This document shows, in pieces, positions 1 through 7,242 of a DNA stretch of 64,000 bases. The position numbers were made by a program, and so were the translations under genes. This DNA comes from Legionella steigerwaltii (lineage in GTDB: Bacteria > Pseudomonadota > Gammaproteobacteria > Legionellales > Legionellaceae). The DNA lies in NCBI RefSeq assembly GCF_001468065.1, contig NZ_LNYZ01000038.1, positions 42,358 through 106,357 on the forward strand, read 5' to 3'. The notes below the pieces were generated by a model that was given only the letters and a program-made list of their open reading frames with translations, was not told the DNA's origin and made no database searches. How positions within the stretch are numbered: position 1 is the first letter of the stretch; every line of letters begins with the position of its first letter.

Positions 1-1
1 T

Positions 2-106
2 GAACTATTTTATTATGGTAGTTTAGCTATTTCATTAGGGGCATTTACTTTAATTGGATTAACTACCTATTTCCAATTAAAACAATTAATGTTCGATTCT
101 AGGTAA
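2..106 (+). CDS. C-terminal fragment of an unidentified membrane protein
   Basis: An open frame runs in from the left edge and stops with TAA at 104-106, giving 34 visible residues. They form one hydrophobic segment (GSLAISLGAFTLIGL) followed by a short polar tail, as expected of the last membrane helix of an integral protein. It ends tail-to-tail with the TraM-like gene. The family cannot be named from so little sequence. Confidence 0.4.
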   Translation, partial: ELFYYGSLAISLGAFTLIGLTTYFQLKQLMFDSR

Positions 107-170
107 AATTTTTAGAGTAAAAATTATCTTTATTACTTTCAATTTAACGGCAAGTACTATTTTTTATAAC

Positions 171-539
171 TTAATTATTGATAAATCCTTCAATGAAATT
201 ATCTACCTTTTTCTTCAGTTCTGCGATATGTTCTTCGGCATTATTCGAATCACTTTGAAGTTTGTTTTTATCATAAACACAACGAAAAATATCAGCACTT
301 ATTCCCAGCAATCTTAAAAGATGGGTCGTGTGTTGACGATTTAACTCTTCTTCTTTTTCTAAGCGTCTTTTTTCATCCTCGCTTATCACTGGATTATCTT
401 TATTATGGAGATAAACCTTTATTCCTAATTCAATCATTTCTTTCATTGTTTGAGACGATGAATCATGCCCTTCATCTTTTTTAATGGATTCGAGCTGATC
501 AATAATTTTTTGATTTAAATAACAATAGGCCTTGGGCAT
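171..539 (-). CDS. TraM-like relaxosome / oriT-binding protein
   Basis: This 122-residue protein has the layout of F-plasmid TraM, which binds sites next to oriT and links the relaxosome to the coupling protein. The N-terminus (MPKAYCYLNQKIIDQLESI) looks like the ribbon-helix-helix strand and helix, followed by the TraM-like stretch MIELGIKVY. The middle has RLLGISADIF, matching the start of the TraM tetramerisation domain (KILGIES in F). The tail (AELKKKVDNFIEGF) ends in a helix as TraM does. Its length is close to the 127 residues of F TraM. It is transcribed away from an oriT-like sequence at 805-841, which is the expected position. The assignment rests on pattern similarity; a generic RHH regulator is the alternative. 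Confidence 0.6.
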   Translation of the reverse strand: MPKAYCYLNQKIIDQLESIKKDEGHDSSSQTMKEMIELGIKVYLHNKDNPVISEDEKRRLEKEEELNRQHTTHLLRLLGISADIFRCVYDKNKLQSDSNNAEEHIAELKKKVDNFIEGFINN

Positions 540-992
540 AAAATCCTCTTTTAAATTTATAATACAGGTTCAGTGCACTGATTTTGGCTAGTTGAGAATA
601 ATTATATCATTTAATTATAGGGGTCGAATAGGTGTGTATCTTTGTTTAATAGAGGTTTTTTATTCATTTACTAGGTGTGGATTAGGTGTTGATATTTTAT
701 AAATTATTGATTAATATTAAAGAGTGGATGCACACCCATATAAAACAGAGGTGTTGGCAGATTTAAAAATGCTCATCTTCACGTAAGTTATTGAATAATA
801 ATAAAATGTTTTAAGCAATAAACATTGCGAGGGGTGTGTTCTTTTTTATTTAATCATTCTTTTTATATGTGTATTTAACTGGGTATTTTAGTATTATTTA
901 TTTAAATTAACATTTTGAAAAGCGCATAATAATTGCGCGCTTGTGATTCACAGTATTCTCTTAACCATTTACTCAGTAGGGATAATTATATC
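540..992. other. Non-coding region holding oriT and repeats
   Basis: No gene is visible in these about 450 AT-rich bases between the TraM-like gene and the next plus-strand gene. The stretch carries several copies of a short AGGTGTG/AGGTGTT element (630-636, 673-679, 684-690, 749-755 and, inverted, 731-737) and the hairpin plus nic-like sequence described separately. This is the kind of layout seen in an F-type origin of transfer with multiple protein-binding sites. Confidence 0.6.
805..841 (+). other. Candidate oriT nic region (F-like)
   Basis: An inverted repeat with arms AATGTTT (805-811) and AAACATT (820-826) around an 8-base loop is followed directly by GCGAGGGGTGTGTTC (827-841). The F-plasmid nic region has the same plan: an inverted repeat followed directly by GTGGGGTGTGGTGC, nicked after the GGGTGT. 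By analogy the nick would lie near 837/838. The TraM-like gene lies about 270 bases away. The sequence match and position are seen; function as oriT is inferred. Confidence 0.6.
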
Positions 993-1304
993 ATGAATAT
1001 ATTAAAAGGATTTCTGAAAAAAATTGCTAAAATCATTCATTTTCGACCCTATAGTGAATGGACTGAAGAAGAGAAGGCGGTGTATGCTAAACGGCATTCT
1101 TTTCATTCTTACTCTAAATCAAATGATACAAAAATTAATCCTGCAAGCGGCCTGCCAATGATTGGTTGTCTGGATGTAAATGGCAATACATTTGGATCTA
1201 ACAGTTCATTTGATGATTATTATAGAAATCATGACAACAATTATCGTAGTTATTCATCTACAAATTATTGCAATAGTTATGATCCGTTTGCCAATCGCTA
1301 TTAA
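993..1304 (+). CDS. Hypothetical protein of conjugative-element leading region
   Basis: This encodes a 103-residue polar protein. The first 18 residues (MNILKGFLKKIAKIIHF) form an amphipathic basic helix. The rest is rich in Asn, Ser and Tyr and ends in a low-complexity tail (NYCNSYDPFANRY). I chose ATG 993 rather than upstream TTG 933 because it is a normal start with a purine-rich AGGGATA stretch before it. It lies just downstream of the oriT candidate, so it is probably an accessory gene of the transfer region. No family is recognised. Confidence 0.45.
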   Translation: MNILKGFLKKIAKIIHFRPYSEWTEEEKAVYAKRHSFHSYSKSNDTKINPASGLPMIGCLDVNGNTFGSNSSFDDYYRNHDNNYRSYSSTNYCNSYDPFANRY

Positions 1305-1392
1305 TTGTTTCGATTTTTATTTTTATGCCCTATTTTTACTGATATAGTAAACTAAATTTTTTATAAGATTTATGGTAATTTTGGAGAATCCC

Positions 1393-1608
1393 ATGGCTTT
1401 AATCAACGCAAGAAAAACACCTGAAAAAGAAAAAATTAAAATCGAAATAAACAAAGAAATCTATTCAGAAATTAAAGAATATTGCTCATGGGTTGGTATT
1501 GATGATATTAGCCATTTTTTTGAAGAGTCATCAATTATGATTTTCTCTAAAGACAAAGAATGGAAGCAACATCGAAAAGACAAAAAACTAAATAACGAAA
1601 CCGTCTAA
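1393..1608 (+). CDS. Small RHH-like DNA-binding protein of mobile elements
   Basis: This is a 71-residue basic protein. A beta-strand-like IKIEINKEIYSEI followed by two helices (KEYCSWVGI, ISHFFEESSIMIF) suggests a ribbon-helix-helix fold, and the tail FSKDKEWKQHRKDKK is strongly basic. The start at 1393 is supported by a GGAG Shine-Dalgarno seven bases upstream; an in-frame ATG at 1372 lacks one. The location beside oriT fits a relaxosome accessory or a regulator, but its role is not established. Confidence 0.45.
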   Translation: MALINARKTPEKEKIKIEINKEIYSEIKEYCSWVGIDDISHFFEESSIMIFSKDKEWKQHRKDKKLNNETV

Positions 1609-1743
1609 TGCTTATTAGATAGGGACTTACTTTTGAAAAAATATCAGCAACATTTTATTTACCTTCCCTTTTTTTAATTGCGTATAATATTCCTTCCAAT
1701 AAAAGCAGACAAAAAGAGCTGATAGGATAGCTGAATCGATAAG

Positions 1744-1774
1744 AAAAAAAGCCCATGGAATTTGGGCTTTTTTT
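1744..1774. terminator. Bidirectional rho-independent terminator
   Basis: A G+C-containing stem (GCCCA with TGGGC) is flanked by a run of A on the left and a run of T on the right, so it can act on both strands. It separates the plus-strand small genes from the convergent minus-strand genes that follow. Confidence 0.75.
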
Positions 1775-1783
1775 ATGGAAATT

Positions 1784-2056
1784 CTACCCTAATTTAATTA
1801 ACTCCCAATCCCCAAAGTACCCTTGTTTGGTTTTAATTAAATCCTCATAAACACGCATCTCTAAACCATCAGCAATCTCATCCCACCCTGTTACTTCCCT
1901 CGCTATATTAAAATACTCATCATTAATAAAAAACACTCTGGGAACTCCGTATGTCCAGATAATGCCATCAACACCAAAAAGTGTTGCTCCTTCAAAGCCC
2001 CAATCATCCATTTCTTGTTCTGGGGTATTGCGTCCGTGGTATAGTCTTAATTTCAT
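1784..2056 (-). CDS. Hypothetical mobile-element protein (MKLRLYHGR type)
   Basis: This 90-residue acidic protein begins MKLRLYHGRNTPEQEMDDWG. Similar small proteins occur in plasmids and integrative elements near DUF932 genes, but no function is known to me. I chose ATG 2056 over the upstream ATG because AAGGAAC lies at the right distance. It follows the DUF932 gene on the same strand by about 90 bases and probably shares its transcript. It carries no catalytic motif I recognise. Confidence 0.5.
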   Translation of the reverse strand: MKLRLYHGRNTPEQEMDDWGFEGATLFGVDGIIWTYGVPRVFFINDEYFNIAREVTGWDEIADGLEMRVYEDLIKTKQGYFGDWELIKLG

Positions 2057-2142
2057 CAAATGTTCCTTCCATCTTGCTGTTGTTATCACGCTATTTTCAG
2101 GATGAGGCAAAGGGATTGTTCTTTGCCTCTAAAAAAATTCCG

Positions 2143-2946
2143 TTACCTTTTTATTTCCATCATTTTTTCGGTTAACGTCCACAACGCACGATTTAATTTT
2201 ACATTTTGATCAATAGCTTTTACTTCTCTCGTTTTTGTTCGAGTGGTGTATCCGTATTTATTTAAACGATGGCCACGGATACCTCCTTTAATTAAATTTT
2301 CTTGCAGGACATTAAACACCGTAAACAAATCATTATCTTTTTGATCTACATAACGCCTTGGTTGCAATAAACGCTCAGGAGCAACGATCATTGCGCCCTC
2401 ATCATCAGAAAATTTTAGAGAATGGGCAGCTTCGGCAAAAATCATCTTTTCAGTATCGTTTAAATGAATTGAAGCCATATCATCTGATACATCGAGCATC
2501 TTGTTCGCGGTTTCAATCACTTTATAAGTACCTTCAATAACGTTTCCAACAACATCCCCCTGATGTTTAATTCTAATTTCGTCATAGGATTGTCCCGCAA
2601 TCATCCCATTACCACACACAACCCGAAAAAGACCCGCCATTAGACGATAAGAAGACAAACCATCATGAGAATTAATAAGAACAAGTTCTGGATAGAGCCC
2701 CTGATTATTTTGCATGACATCATGACGTTGAAAACGGAGCATGTGTTTTGCAAATGCTTTCGATTCTTGATTCTGGCTTTTAGTCTGAGTTGCCCATGTT
2801 GGAAAAAACCCCTCTGACATTAATTTTTCAATGATTTGCTCTGTTGAGATCGCTGAATACTGAGCACTTGTTTTGTACGAACTATCTTGTGTGAATATGG
2901 AAGGGGCTAATTTAAATAGTTTTTCTTTTGATAAAATGGGTAACAT
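2143..2946 (-). CDS. DUF932 domain protein
   Basis: This 267-residue protein is of the DUF932 family, which is common on plasmids and integrative elements and has unknown function (phage/plasmid-like TIGR03299 relatives). Typical features are YRLMAGLFRVVCGNGMIAG near residues 110-130, and the C-terminal KGGIRG and TRTKTREVKAI, a segment shared with many members. The start at 2946 is chosen for an AGGAGA Shine-Dalgarno eight bases upstream; the open frame extends further but without a signal. It diverges from the gene at 3138 across a palindromic intergenic region. Family call is firm, role is not. Confidence 0.75.
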   Translation of the reverse strand: MLPILSKEKLFKLAPSIFTQDSSYKTSAQYSAISTEQIIEKLMSEGFFPTWATQTKSQNQESKAFAKHMLRFQRHDVMQNNQGLYPELVLINSHDGLSSYRLMAGLFRVVCGNGMIAGQSYDEIRIKHQGDVVGNVIEGTYKVIETANKMLDVSDDMASIHLNDTEKMIFAEAAHSLKFSDDEGAMIVAPERLLQPRRYVDQKDNDLFTVFNVLQENLIKGGIRGHRLNKYGYTTRTKTREVKAIDQNVKLNRALWTLTEKMMEIKR

Positions 2947-3018
2947 GATGTTTTCTCCTATGTTTTTACTATTGTTCTCAAGGAACAAATACAGTATCTC
3001 AAAAAATCGCATCACCGT

Positions 3019-3042
3019 CAATTGTTTTTATAAAAACAATTG
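3019..3042. promoter_or_regulatory. Perfect 24-bp palindrome, probable operator
   Basis: Arms CAATTGTTTTTA and TAAAAACAATTG meet without a spacer between two divergent genes. It lies upstream of the -35 of the promoter for the gene at 3138 and within the leader or promoter of the DUF932 gene. A dimeric repressor site is the simplest reading; the regulator is not known. Confidence 0.5.
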
Positions 3043-3065
3043 ATAAAATATATTTATAAAATGTA

Positions 3066-3094
3066 TTGATATTAATTGCTGCCCTTGTTATACT
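3066..3094 (+). promoter_or_regulatory. Sigma-70 promoter for the gene at 3138
   Basis: TTGATA (3066-3071) and TATACT (3089-3094) are separated by 17 bases, a near-consensus spacing. The start codon follows 44 bases later with its own AGGAGA Shine-Dalgarno. Confidence 0.65.
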
Positions 3095-3137
3095 GTTTTT
3101 GTCTTAATGACACATAGTAAAAACATAGGAGAACACA

Positions 3138-3461
3138 ATGACTATTCCAGAAATTATCCAGCAACAATTGCTGCACACGAATAAAGCTATCGTTTGGTCG
3201 TGGGGCGTATCTAAATGGTATGAACTATCATCTAATGCACTTGCAATAAGAGTTCATGCGCGTTATTTAGATGGTTTTGTCTGCATCGAGTTGGATGAGG
3301 CACAAGACCTATACAATATTTCCTTTTACCTTAACAAAGACTTTTCAGACATGCTGGTGTGGCCAGTGATACCCTATAAACCGATGAAAGGAGTCTATTG
3401 CGATCAACTGGTTGAATTCATTGATAACAGAATAGAAAAAATACCCGATTATAAATACTGA
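3138..3461 (+). CDS. Hypothetical mobile-element protein (107 aa)
   Basis: This 107-residue protein is rich in Trp and Tyr (VWSWGVSKWYEL, MLVWPVIPYKP). Its beta-rich pattern and the VWSWG motif are familiar from small plasmid and integrative-element proteins of unknown role. It has a clean start with AGGAGA eight bases upstream, the same ribosome-binding context as the divergent DUF932 gene, so the two are probably co-regulated through the palindrome between them. No enzyme motif is seen. Confidence 0.55.
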   Translation: MTIPEIIQQQLLHTNKAIVWSWGVSKWYELSSNALAIRVHARYLDGFVCIELDEAQDLYNISFYLNKDFSDMLVWPVIPYKPMKGVYCDQLVEFIDNRIEKIPDYKY

Positions 3462-3513
3462 CCACTGCCCTACTCCCTACCGCGGGGAGTAGGCTATTAA
3501 CAGGAGTAGATTC

Positions 3514-4332
3514 ATGAAAAAATTATCGTTTGCCGTTAAAGCAAACATGAATAAACCACCTAGAGTGCACGTGCAATCAGCCGATAAAAAAACAACCTAT
3601 GGCTCATTTCAGGCAAATAACTGCGATGAATTCGATAGCTGGGATAAATTAAGCCAGGAAGAAGCCATTGAATTAAAGCACTACATGAATAATCTAGTGG
3701 CTATTGAGCATTACTTTTCCACAAAGGCTCTGTCCGAACAAAAAGATTTTAGGATCCGATTACCCGGTAGTTTTATTGATGCGATTGATGAACTAAGCAA
3801 GTTATGTTTTGAAGAGCACATCGACTTGAATGTTTATGATGCCATGATAAGTGCCGCTATTGGGCAACTTAAAATAAAGACAGCAAGCCTTCCTGATGAA
3901 AAAAAACAGCAAGCGCTGACACTGCTTAATCAACTGGGGCTTTCCGAAAATGTAAAAACAGATGTTTCCTTAAAAATACAGGCGGTATTCTCTGAATTAT
4001 TATCCATTCATAACAAATCAGAAAAACTGCACCAGAAAGCCAGAACGCTGTTTAATAAAGATAAAAGCATTGCTCCAAAAACTATTGAGGAAATCGCAAA
4101 AGGTGAACTATCAACCTCGAAATGGTTAGTGGCTTGCGCTGTAGAGATTTTACTGGAAGAAAAACCAGATGTAGTGCAAAAAATATTAGCTGATGACGAT
4201 ATCTTGTTTTTGTGGGCTAATCCTTTACTAAAAAATAATAGGCCAATCAAAGAGCTGCTTCATACCCTAGGGTCATTAAATAATTCAGAAGCATTAAACA
4301 GCAAACTAAATTCCATGACTGATTTTAGTTAA
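3514..4332 (+). CDS. Hypothetical protein of the conjugative element
   Basis: This is a 272-residue, mostly helical soluble protein with no signal peptide or membrane segment. Residues 170-230 (helix-rich, with KGELSTSKWLVACAVEILLEEKPDVV) could be an oligomerisation region. It follows the 107-residue gene by 52 bases with a good AGGAG site (CAGGAGTAG), so it is likely the second gene of that operon. I do not recognise the family. Confidence 0.5.
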   Translation: MKKLSFAVKANMNKPPRVHVQSADKKTTYGSFQANNCDEFDSWDKLSQEEAIELKHYMNNLVAIEHYFSTKALSEQKDFRIRLPGSFIDAIDELSKLCFEEHIDLNVYDAMISAAIGQLKIKTASLPDEKKQQALTLLNQLGLSENVKTDVSLKIQAVFSELLSIHNKSEKLHQKARTLFNKDKSIAPKTIEEIAKGELSTSKWLVACAVEILLEEKPDVVQKILADDDILFLWANPLLKNNRPIKELLHTLGSLNNSEALNSKLNSMTDFS

Positions 4333-4370
4333 ATACTTTTCAAATTATCACATTTATGCTATAAAATACT

Positions 4371-4724
4371 ATGAGAATCAAATTTTACCAAAAGCAATCT
4401 GGCAAAAACCCCGTGGCGGAATTTCTAAATGATTTGCCGTCCGATGAAATCGCGCGACTTGCTGGTTGTTTAAAGAGTGTTGAAGAACTGGGGTTTGATA
4501 GCCCACGGGTACAATTCAGGCAAATAAAAGGCTCGCTTTGGGAAATTAAGATTAAAACATCGCGCAGTGGTTATCGGTTTTTTTATGTGTGCATTCAAAA
4601 AGAAATCATCGTTCTTTTACATGCCTATAAAAAACAATCACAAAAAGCGCCAAAGCAAGAAATTGAACTGGCTGAAAAACGAATGATGGAGGTATACGAG
4701 AATGAAAACACTTACCTTAAATGA
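4371..4724 (+). CDS. HigB/RelE-type toxin (Gp49-like, DUF891)
   Basis: This is a 117-residue RelE-superfamily mRNA interferase of the Gp49-like type. The hallmarks are the N-terminal RIKFYQKQSGKNPVAEFLND, the central IKGSLWEIKIKTSRSGYRFFYV, and the C-terminal LLHAYKKQSQKAPKQEIELA. These toxins cleave mRNA at the ribosome. The stop overlaps the start of the XRE antitoxin by 23 bases, the usual toxin-first layout for this subfamily. It probably acts as an addiction module stabilising the element. Confidence 0.85.
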   Translation: MRIKFYQKQSGKNPVAEFLNDLPSDEIARLAGCLKSVEELGFDSPRVQFRQIKGSLWEIKIKTSRSGYRFFYVCIQKEIIVLLHAYKKQSQKAPKQEIELAEKRMMEVYENENTYLK

Positions 4725-4992
4725 ATTTATTGACGATAAAATCAAGCAAGATGAAGAATTTGCCAAGCACTATGAGCGTGAGCAAATTATTAATAATATA
4801 GCAGTAATGATTGTAAATGCCCGTAAAAAGCGACATATGACACAATCTGAATTGGCTAATAAAATTGGAACCAAACAATCGGTTATTTCTCGCCTTGAAA
4901 GTGGCAATAGTTCATTTATTCCCTCATTAGAGACCCTGGTGAAAGTTGCTGATGCACTCAACATGCACTTAAAATTGCAATTACAGGCCTAA
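4702..4992 (+). CDS. HigA-type XRE antitoxin
   Basis: This is a 96-residue antitoxin. The HTH_3 domain occupies about residues 38-92, with KKRHMTQSELANKIGTKQS as the first helices and ISRLESGNSSFIPSLETLVK as recognition helix and turn. The N-terminal 35 residues are acidic and probably contact the toxin. It overlaps the toxin gene by 23 bases, so the pair is translationally coupled. It is expected to neutralise the toxin and repress the operon. Confidence 0.85.
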   Translation: MKTLTLNEFIDDKIKQDEEFAKHYEREQIINNIAVMIVNARKKRHMTQSELANKIGTKQSVISRLESGNSSFIPSLETLVKVADALNMHLKLQLQA

Positions 4993-5102
4993 TTGGATTA
5001 AAAACTGAACATGACCCTTTTTTACCAGGATCCCGGCCGAGGGTCAATACGATTAAATTCTATACAAAAAATGCGATAAAACAGGAAAAAGGAATTTAAA
5101 AA

Positions 5103-5453
5103 ATGTCTTTTAAAGCAAAATTATCATCAACTATAAACAGATTAAGAAGATTTTTTTTTCCAACAGTTGAAGAACTTTATAGGGAAGCAATGAGCAATAT
5201 ACAACTTGGGAGATTTGGCAAATTGTTTATGGCACTATATTTCCCATCAGTTAAAGAAAATGAAGATTTGAAATCTACTGTAACACGTATATTAAATCGA
5301 ATTATTTTAATCGCAGGCGCATCTGGCTTTTTTTGTATATGGTCAATGATTCTTGATTTGCATTTATTGGAAGGGATTTTTTTAATTTTTTGTATGAGTT
5401 CAATTATTCCTTACATAGCCTATGTGGTTACAAAAAAACAAGTACCTCGTTGA
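5103..5453 (+). CDS. Hypothetical membrane protein
   Basis: This is a 116-residue protein with a basic N-terminus and two predicted membrane helices near residues 67-85 (IILIAGASGFFCIWSMIL) and 88-108. It has an AGGAAAAAGGAA stretch upstream of the start. The first 60 residues contain a short VEELYREAMSNIQLGRFGK that could be a cytosolic helix. No family is recognised and no clear operon partner is seen. Confidence 0.4.
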   Translation: MSFKAKLSSTINRLRRFFFPTVEELYREAMSNIQLGRFGKLFMALYFPSVKENEDLKSTVTRILNRIILIAGASGFFCIWSMILDLHLLEGIFLIFCMSSIIPYIAYVVTKKQVPR

Positions 5454-5522
5454 TAATATCTACGTTTTTAAGCTAACAAACATCTGAGAAAAAAATCTCC
5501 AGACGGAGCACGAGGTATAGCT

Positions 5523-5936
5523 ATGACAATACATGTCTTTACTACAACTATTGAACAAGCACTAAACCCAACCATTTGCATTAAAACTCAAAAAAACATC
5601 AAATCTGAGTTGTCTTTAAAAATAACATTCCAACTCAATCATGAAAACATTGAATGGCATGAGCAGCCCTATCCTGAGATTATTTTTCTTGAAATAATCA
5701 ACTTGGAAACTAACGAAATGATGGATTATGAGCACTTGCCAATTATTGCGAAAATCAATATCCGCAAGCAGTGCCGCAAATTTTTAATTGATAAGAATTT
5801 TGACCCTTATCGCAATATTGTGCCTTTCAATTGTGTTCCTTATCGATTTTCAGATCCATTTAACGAGAACCAGAGCCACAATGCTGAACTTATTGATTTT
5901 AAAATGCATTTTGAAAAAGCAAAAGCATTTAAGTAA
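5523..5936 (+). CDS. Hypothetical protein (137 aa)
   Basis: This is a 137-residue soluble protein of mixed alpha/beta type with no signal peptide. Sequence such as NLETNEMMDYEHLPIIAKINI and DPYRNIVPFNCVPYRFSDP gives no known motif. It is 70 bases downstream of the membrane-protein gene and on the same strand. It is probably an accessory gene of the element. Confidence 0.4.
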   Translation: MTIHVFTTTIEQALNPTICIKTQKNIKSELSLKITFQLNHENIEWHEQPYPEIIFLEIINLETNEMMDYEHLPIIAKINIRKQCRKFLIDKNFDPYRNIVPFNCVPYRFSDPFNENQSHNAELIDFKMHFEKAKAFK

Positions 5937-6028
5937 AGCATTCTTAAGTCTGGGAATCAGTAATCAGACTTAATTGAAAATATTAAAGATTGAATGAAAG
6001 TCCCGCCTTTTTGTAAAAAAAGTTATCT

Positions 6029-6208
6029 CTACTTATCATCATTAATAGTTTTTTGAATTTCTAATACATTAGCAAAAGCATCTTTCATAGTTTTACCCAA
6101 TTCATTGGCATGAGCTTTTAAATTTTTATAACTTTCAGTTTGAGATATATCCTCAAACATCTGCCAATGCTCATCAACTATTTGAAATTTTTCTTTTGTA
6201 TTGTTCAT
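6029..6208 (-). CDS. Small hypothetical protein downstream of HigBA
   Basis: The product is about 59 residues (from MNNTKEKFQIVDEHWQMFED), helical and charged, and possibly a coiled coil. ATG 6208 is preferred over 6247 because GGGAT lies just upstream. It lies 69 bases after the HigA gene on the same strand and may be read from the same transcript. Function unknown. Confidence 0.35.
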   Translation of the reverse strand: MNNTKEKFQIVDEHWQMFEDISQTESYKNLKAHANELGKTMKDAFANVLEIQKTINDDK

Positions 6209-6276
6209 CTTTATCCCTGGTTTCAAATACTTATATTTCATGTGCATTTAAAAGAGAAAAAGGATTCTCTCCATTC

Positions 6277-6705
6277 CTATTTTAGGAAAAAATCAGCACT
6301 AATTTTAAATTTTCTTTTTAGCTCAGATATATGATTTTTTCCTAAGCTTCGTTCTCCATTTAGAAATTTGGAAACATTTGCTTGGCCACCAAATATAGGA
6401 GCAAGATCTTTTTGATGAAGTTGATTGATATTCATTAGATACTTTACCAACTCAACATCTGTTACATTTTCACCAATCAAAGGAAAATGCTCATTATCAT
6501 ATTGCTCTAAGTTCTCACCGATGATTTGCATTGCCAAAGCTAGAGGATGATTTTCATCATCACGAACCTCGTCAATTAATTTATCTAGAATATCTTCGAG
6601 ATATTTATATTCATTATCATTAGTTGGTTTCTTAAACACAGTTAGTGGTAAATGAAATTTATGTTTGGTTTTATTGTCAATGTAGTCAATAGCAAGAGCC
6701 TTCAT
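6277..6705 (-). CDS. higA: HigA-type antitoxin
   Basis: This is a 142-residue antitoxin. The C-terminal half is an XRE helix-turn-helix (KYLMNINQLHQKDLAPIFGG, then NVSKFLNGERSLGKNHIS), the arrangement of the longer HigA proteins that pair with HigB_toxin-family interferases. It overlaps the toxin gene upstream by four bases (ATGA), so translation is coupled. It probably binds the inverted repeats at 7044-7081 to repress the pair. Confidence 0.85.
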   Translation of the reverse strand: MKALAIDYIDNKTKHKFHLPLTVFKKPTNDNEYKYLEDILDKLIDEVRDDENHPLALAMQIIGENLEQYDNEHFPLIGENVTDVELVKYLMNINQLHQKDLAPIFGGQANVSKFLNGERSLGKNHISELKRKFKISADFFLK

Positions 6706-7010
6706 AAATCACCTCGCTTTAATTTTTCTTTATTAATTGGTTTGTCATATTCAGCATGTGTCCAAATTGTTCTGACATAACAAGTTTGGGTGTTGTAATG
6801 AATCGCCGTTATTAAACGATAATTATTACCACCAACATTAAATATAGTGTAGCCATAAACAGGATCTACACTATTAAAAACTTGCCTCAACTCAAAAATA
6901 TTAGACGCATTTGTCTCTAACATTTTATAGTACCACTCTGTCAGTGGGATTTCAGATTGAACATTACTTATATAATAATCGCGAAGTTTTTTCTTAGAAA
7001 TGATACGCAA
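6702..7010 (-). CDS. higB: HigB-type mRNA interferase toxin
   Basis: This is a 102-residue protein of the HigB_toxin family. The N-terminal MRIISKKKLRDYY and the segment YTIFNVGGNNYRLITAIHYN are diagnostic, followed by CYVRTIWTHAEYDK. The family cleaves translated mRNA on the ribosome. It is the first gene of a two-gene unit with higA and lies just downstream of two overlapping dyad repeats. It is a different subfamily from the toxin at 4371. Confidence 0.9.
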   Translation of the reverse strand: MRIISKKKLRDYYISNVQSEIPLTEWYYKMLETNASNIFELRQVFNSVDPVYGYTIFNVGGNNYRLITAIHYNTQTCYVRTIWTHAEYDKPINKEKLKRGDL

Positions 7011-7043
7011 AATTTATTTTCGCTCAAAAGTATTTAATACAAG

Positions 7044-7081
7044 TATATGTCAATATGATATATATGTCAATGTGACATATA
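7044..7081. promoter_or_regulatory. Two overlapping operator repeats upstream of higBA
   Basis: A perfect dyad with arms TATATGTCA (7061-7069) and TGACATATA (7073-7081) overlaps an imperfect copy with arms at 7044-7052 and 7056-7064. The centres are 17 bases apart, so two dimers could bind side by side. The position, about 35 bases before the higB start, is right for HigA autorepression. Confidence 0.65.
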
Positions 7082-7242
7082 AGTAGTATGATGATGCCAA
7101 GTAAGAAATAAAACGGGGGATTTATTTATTACCCTGCCCTACCCTATCATCCAACCAAAATGCAACAATAAATCAGTTAATAAATATGGTTAATTTTTCT
7201 AAAATTAAGAAAGAGGCTAATAAGATATTTTGCACAAATTAG

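Noticed and set aside
5020..5045. TGACCC ... GGGTCA around 5010-5045 as a terminator
   Set aside because: The loop is over 20 bases and no T-run follows on either strand.
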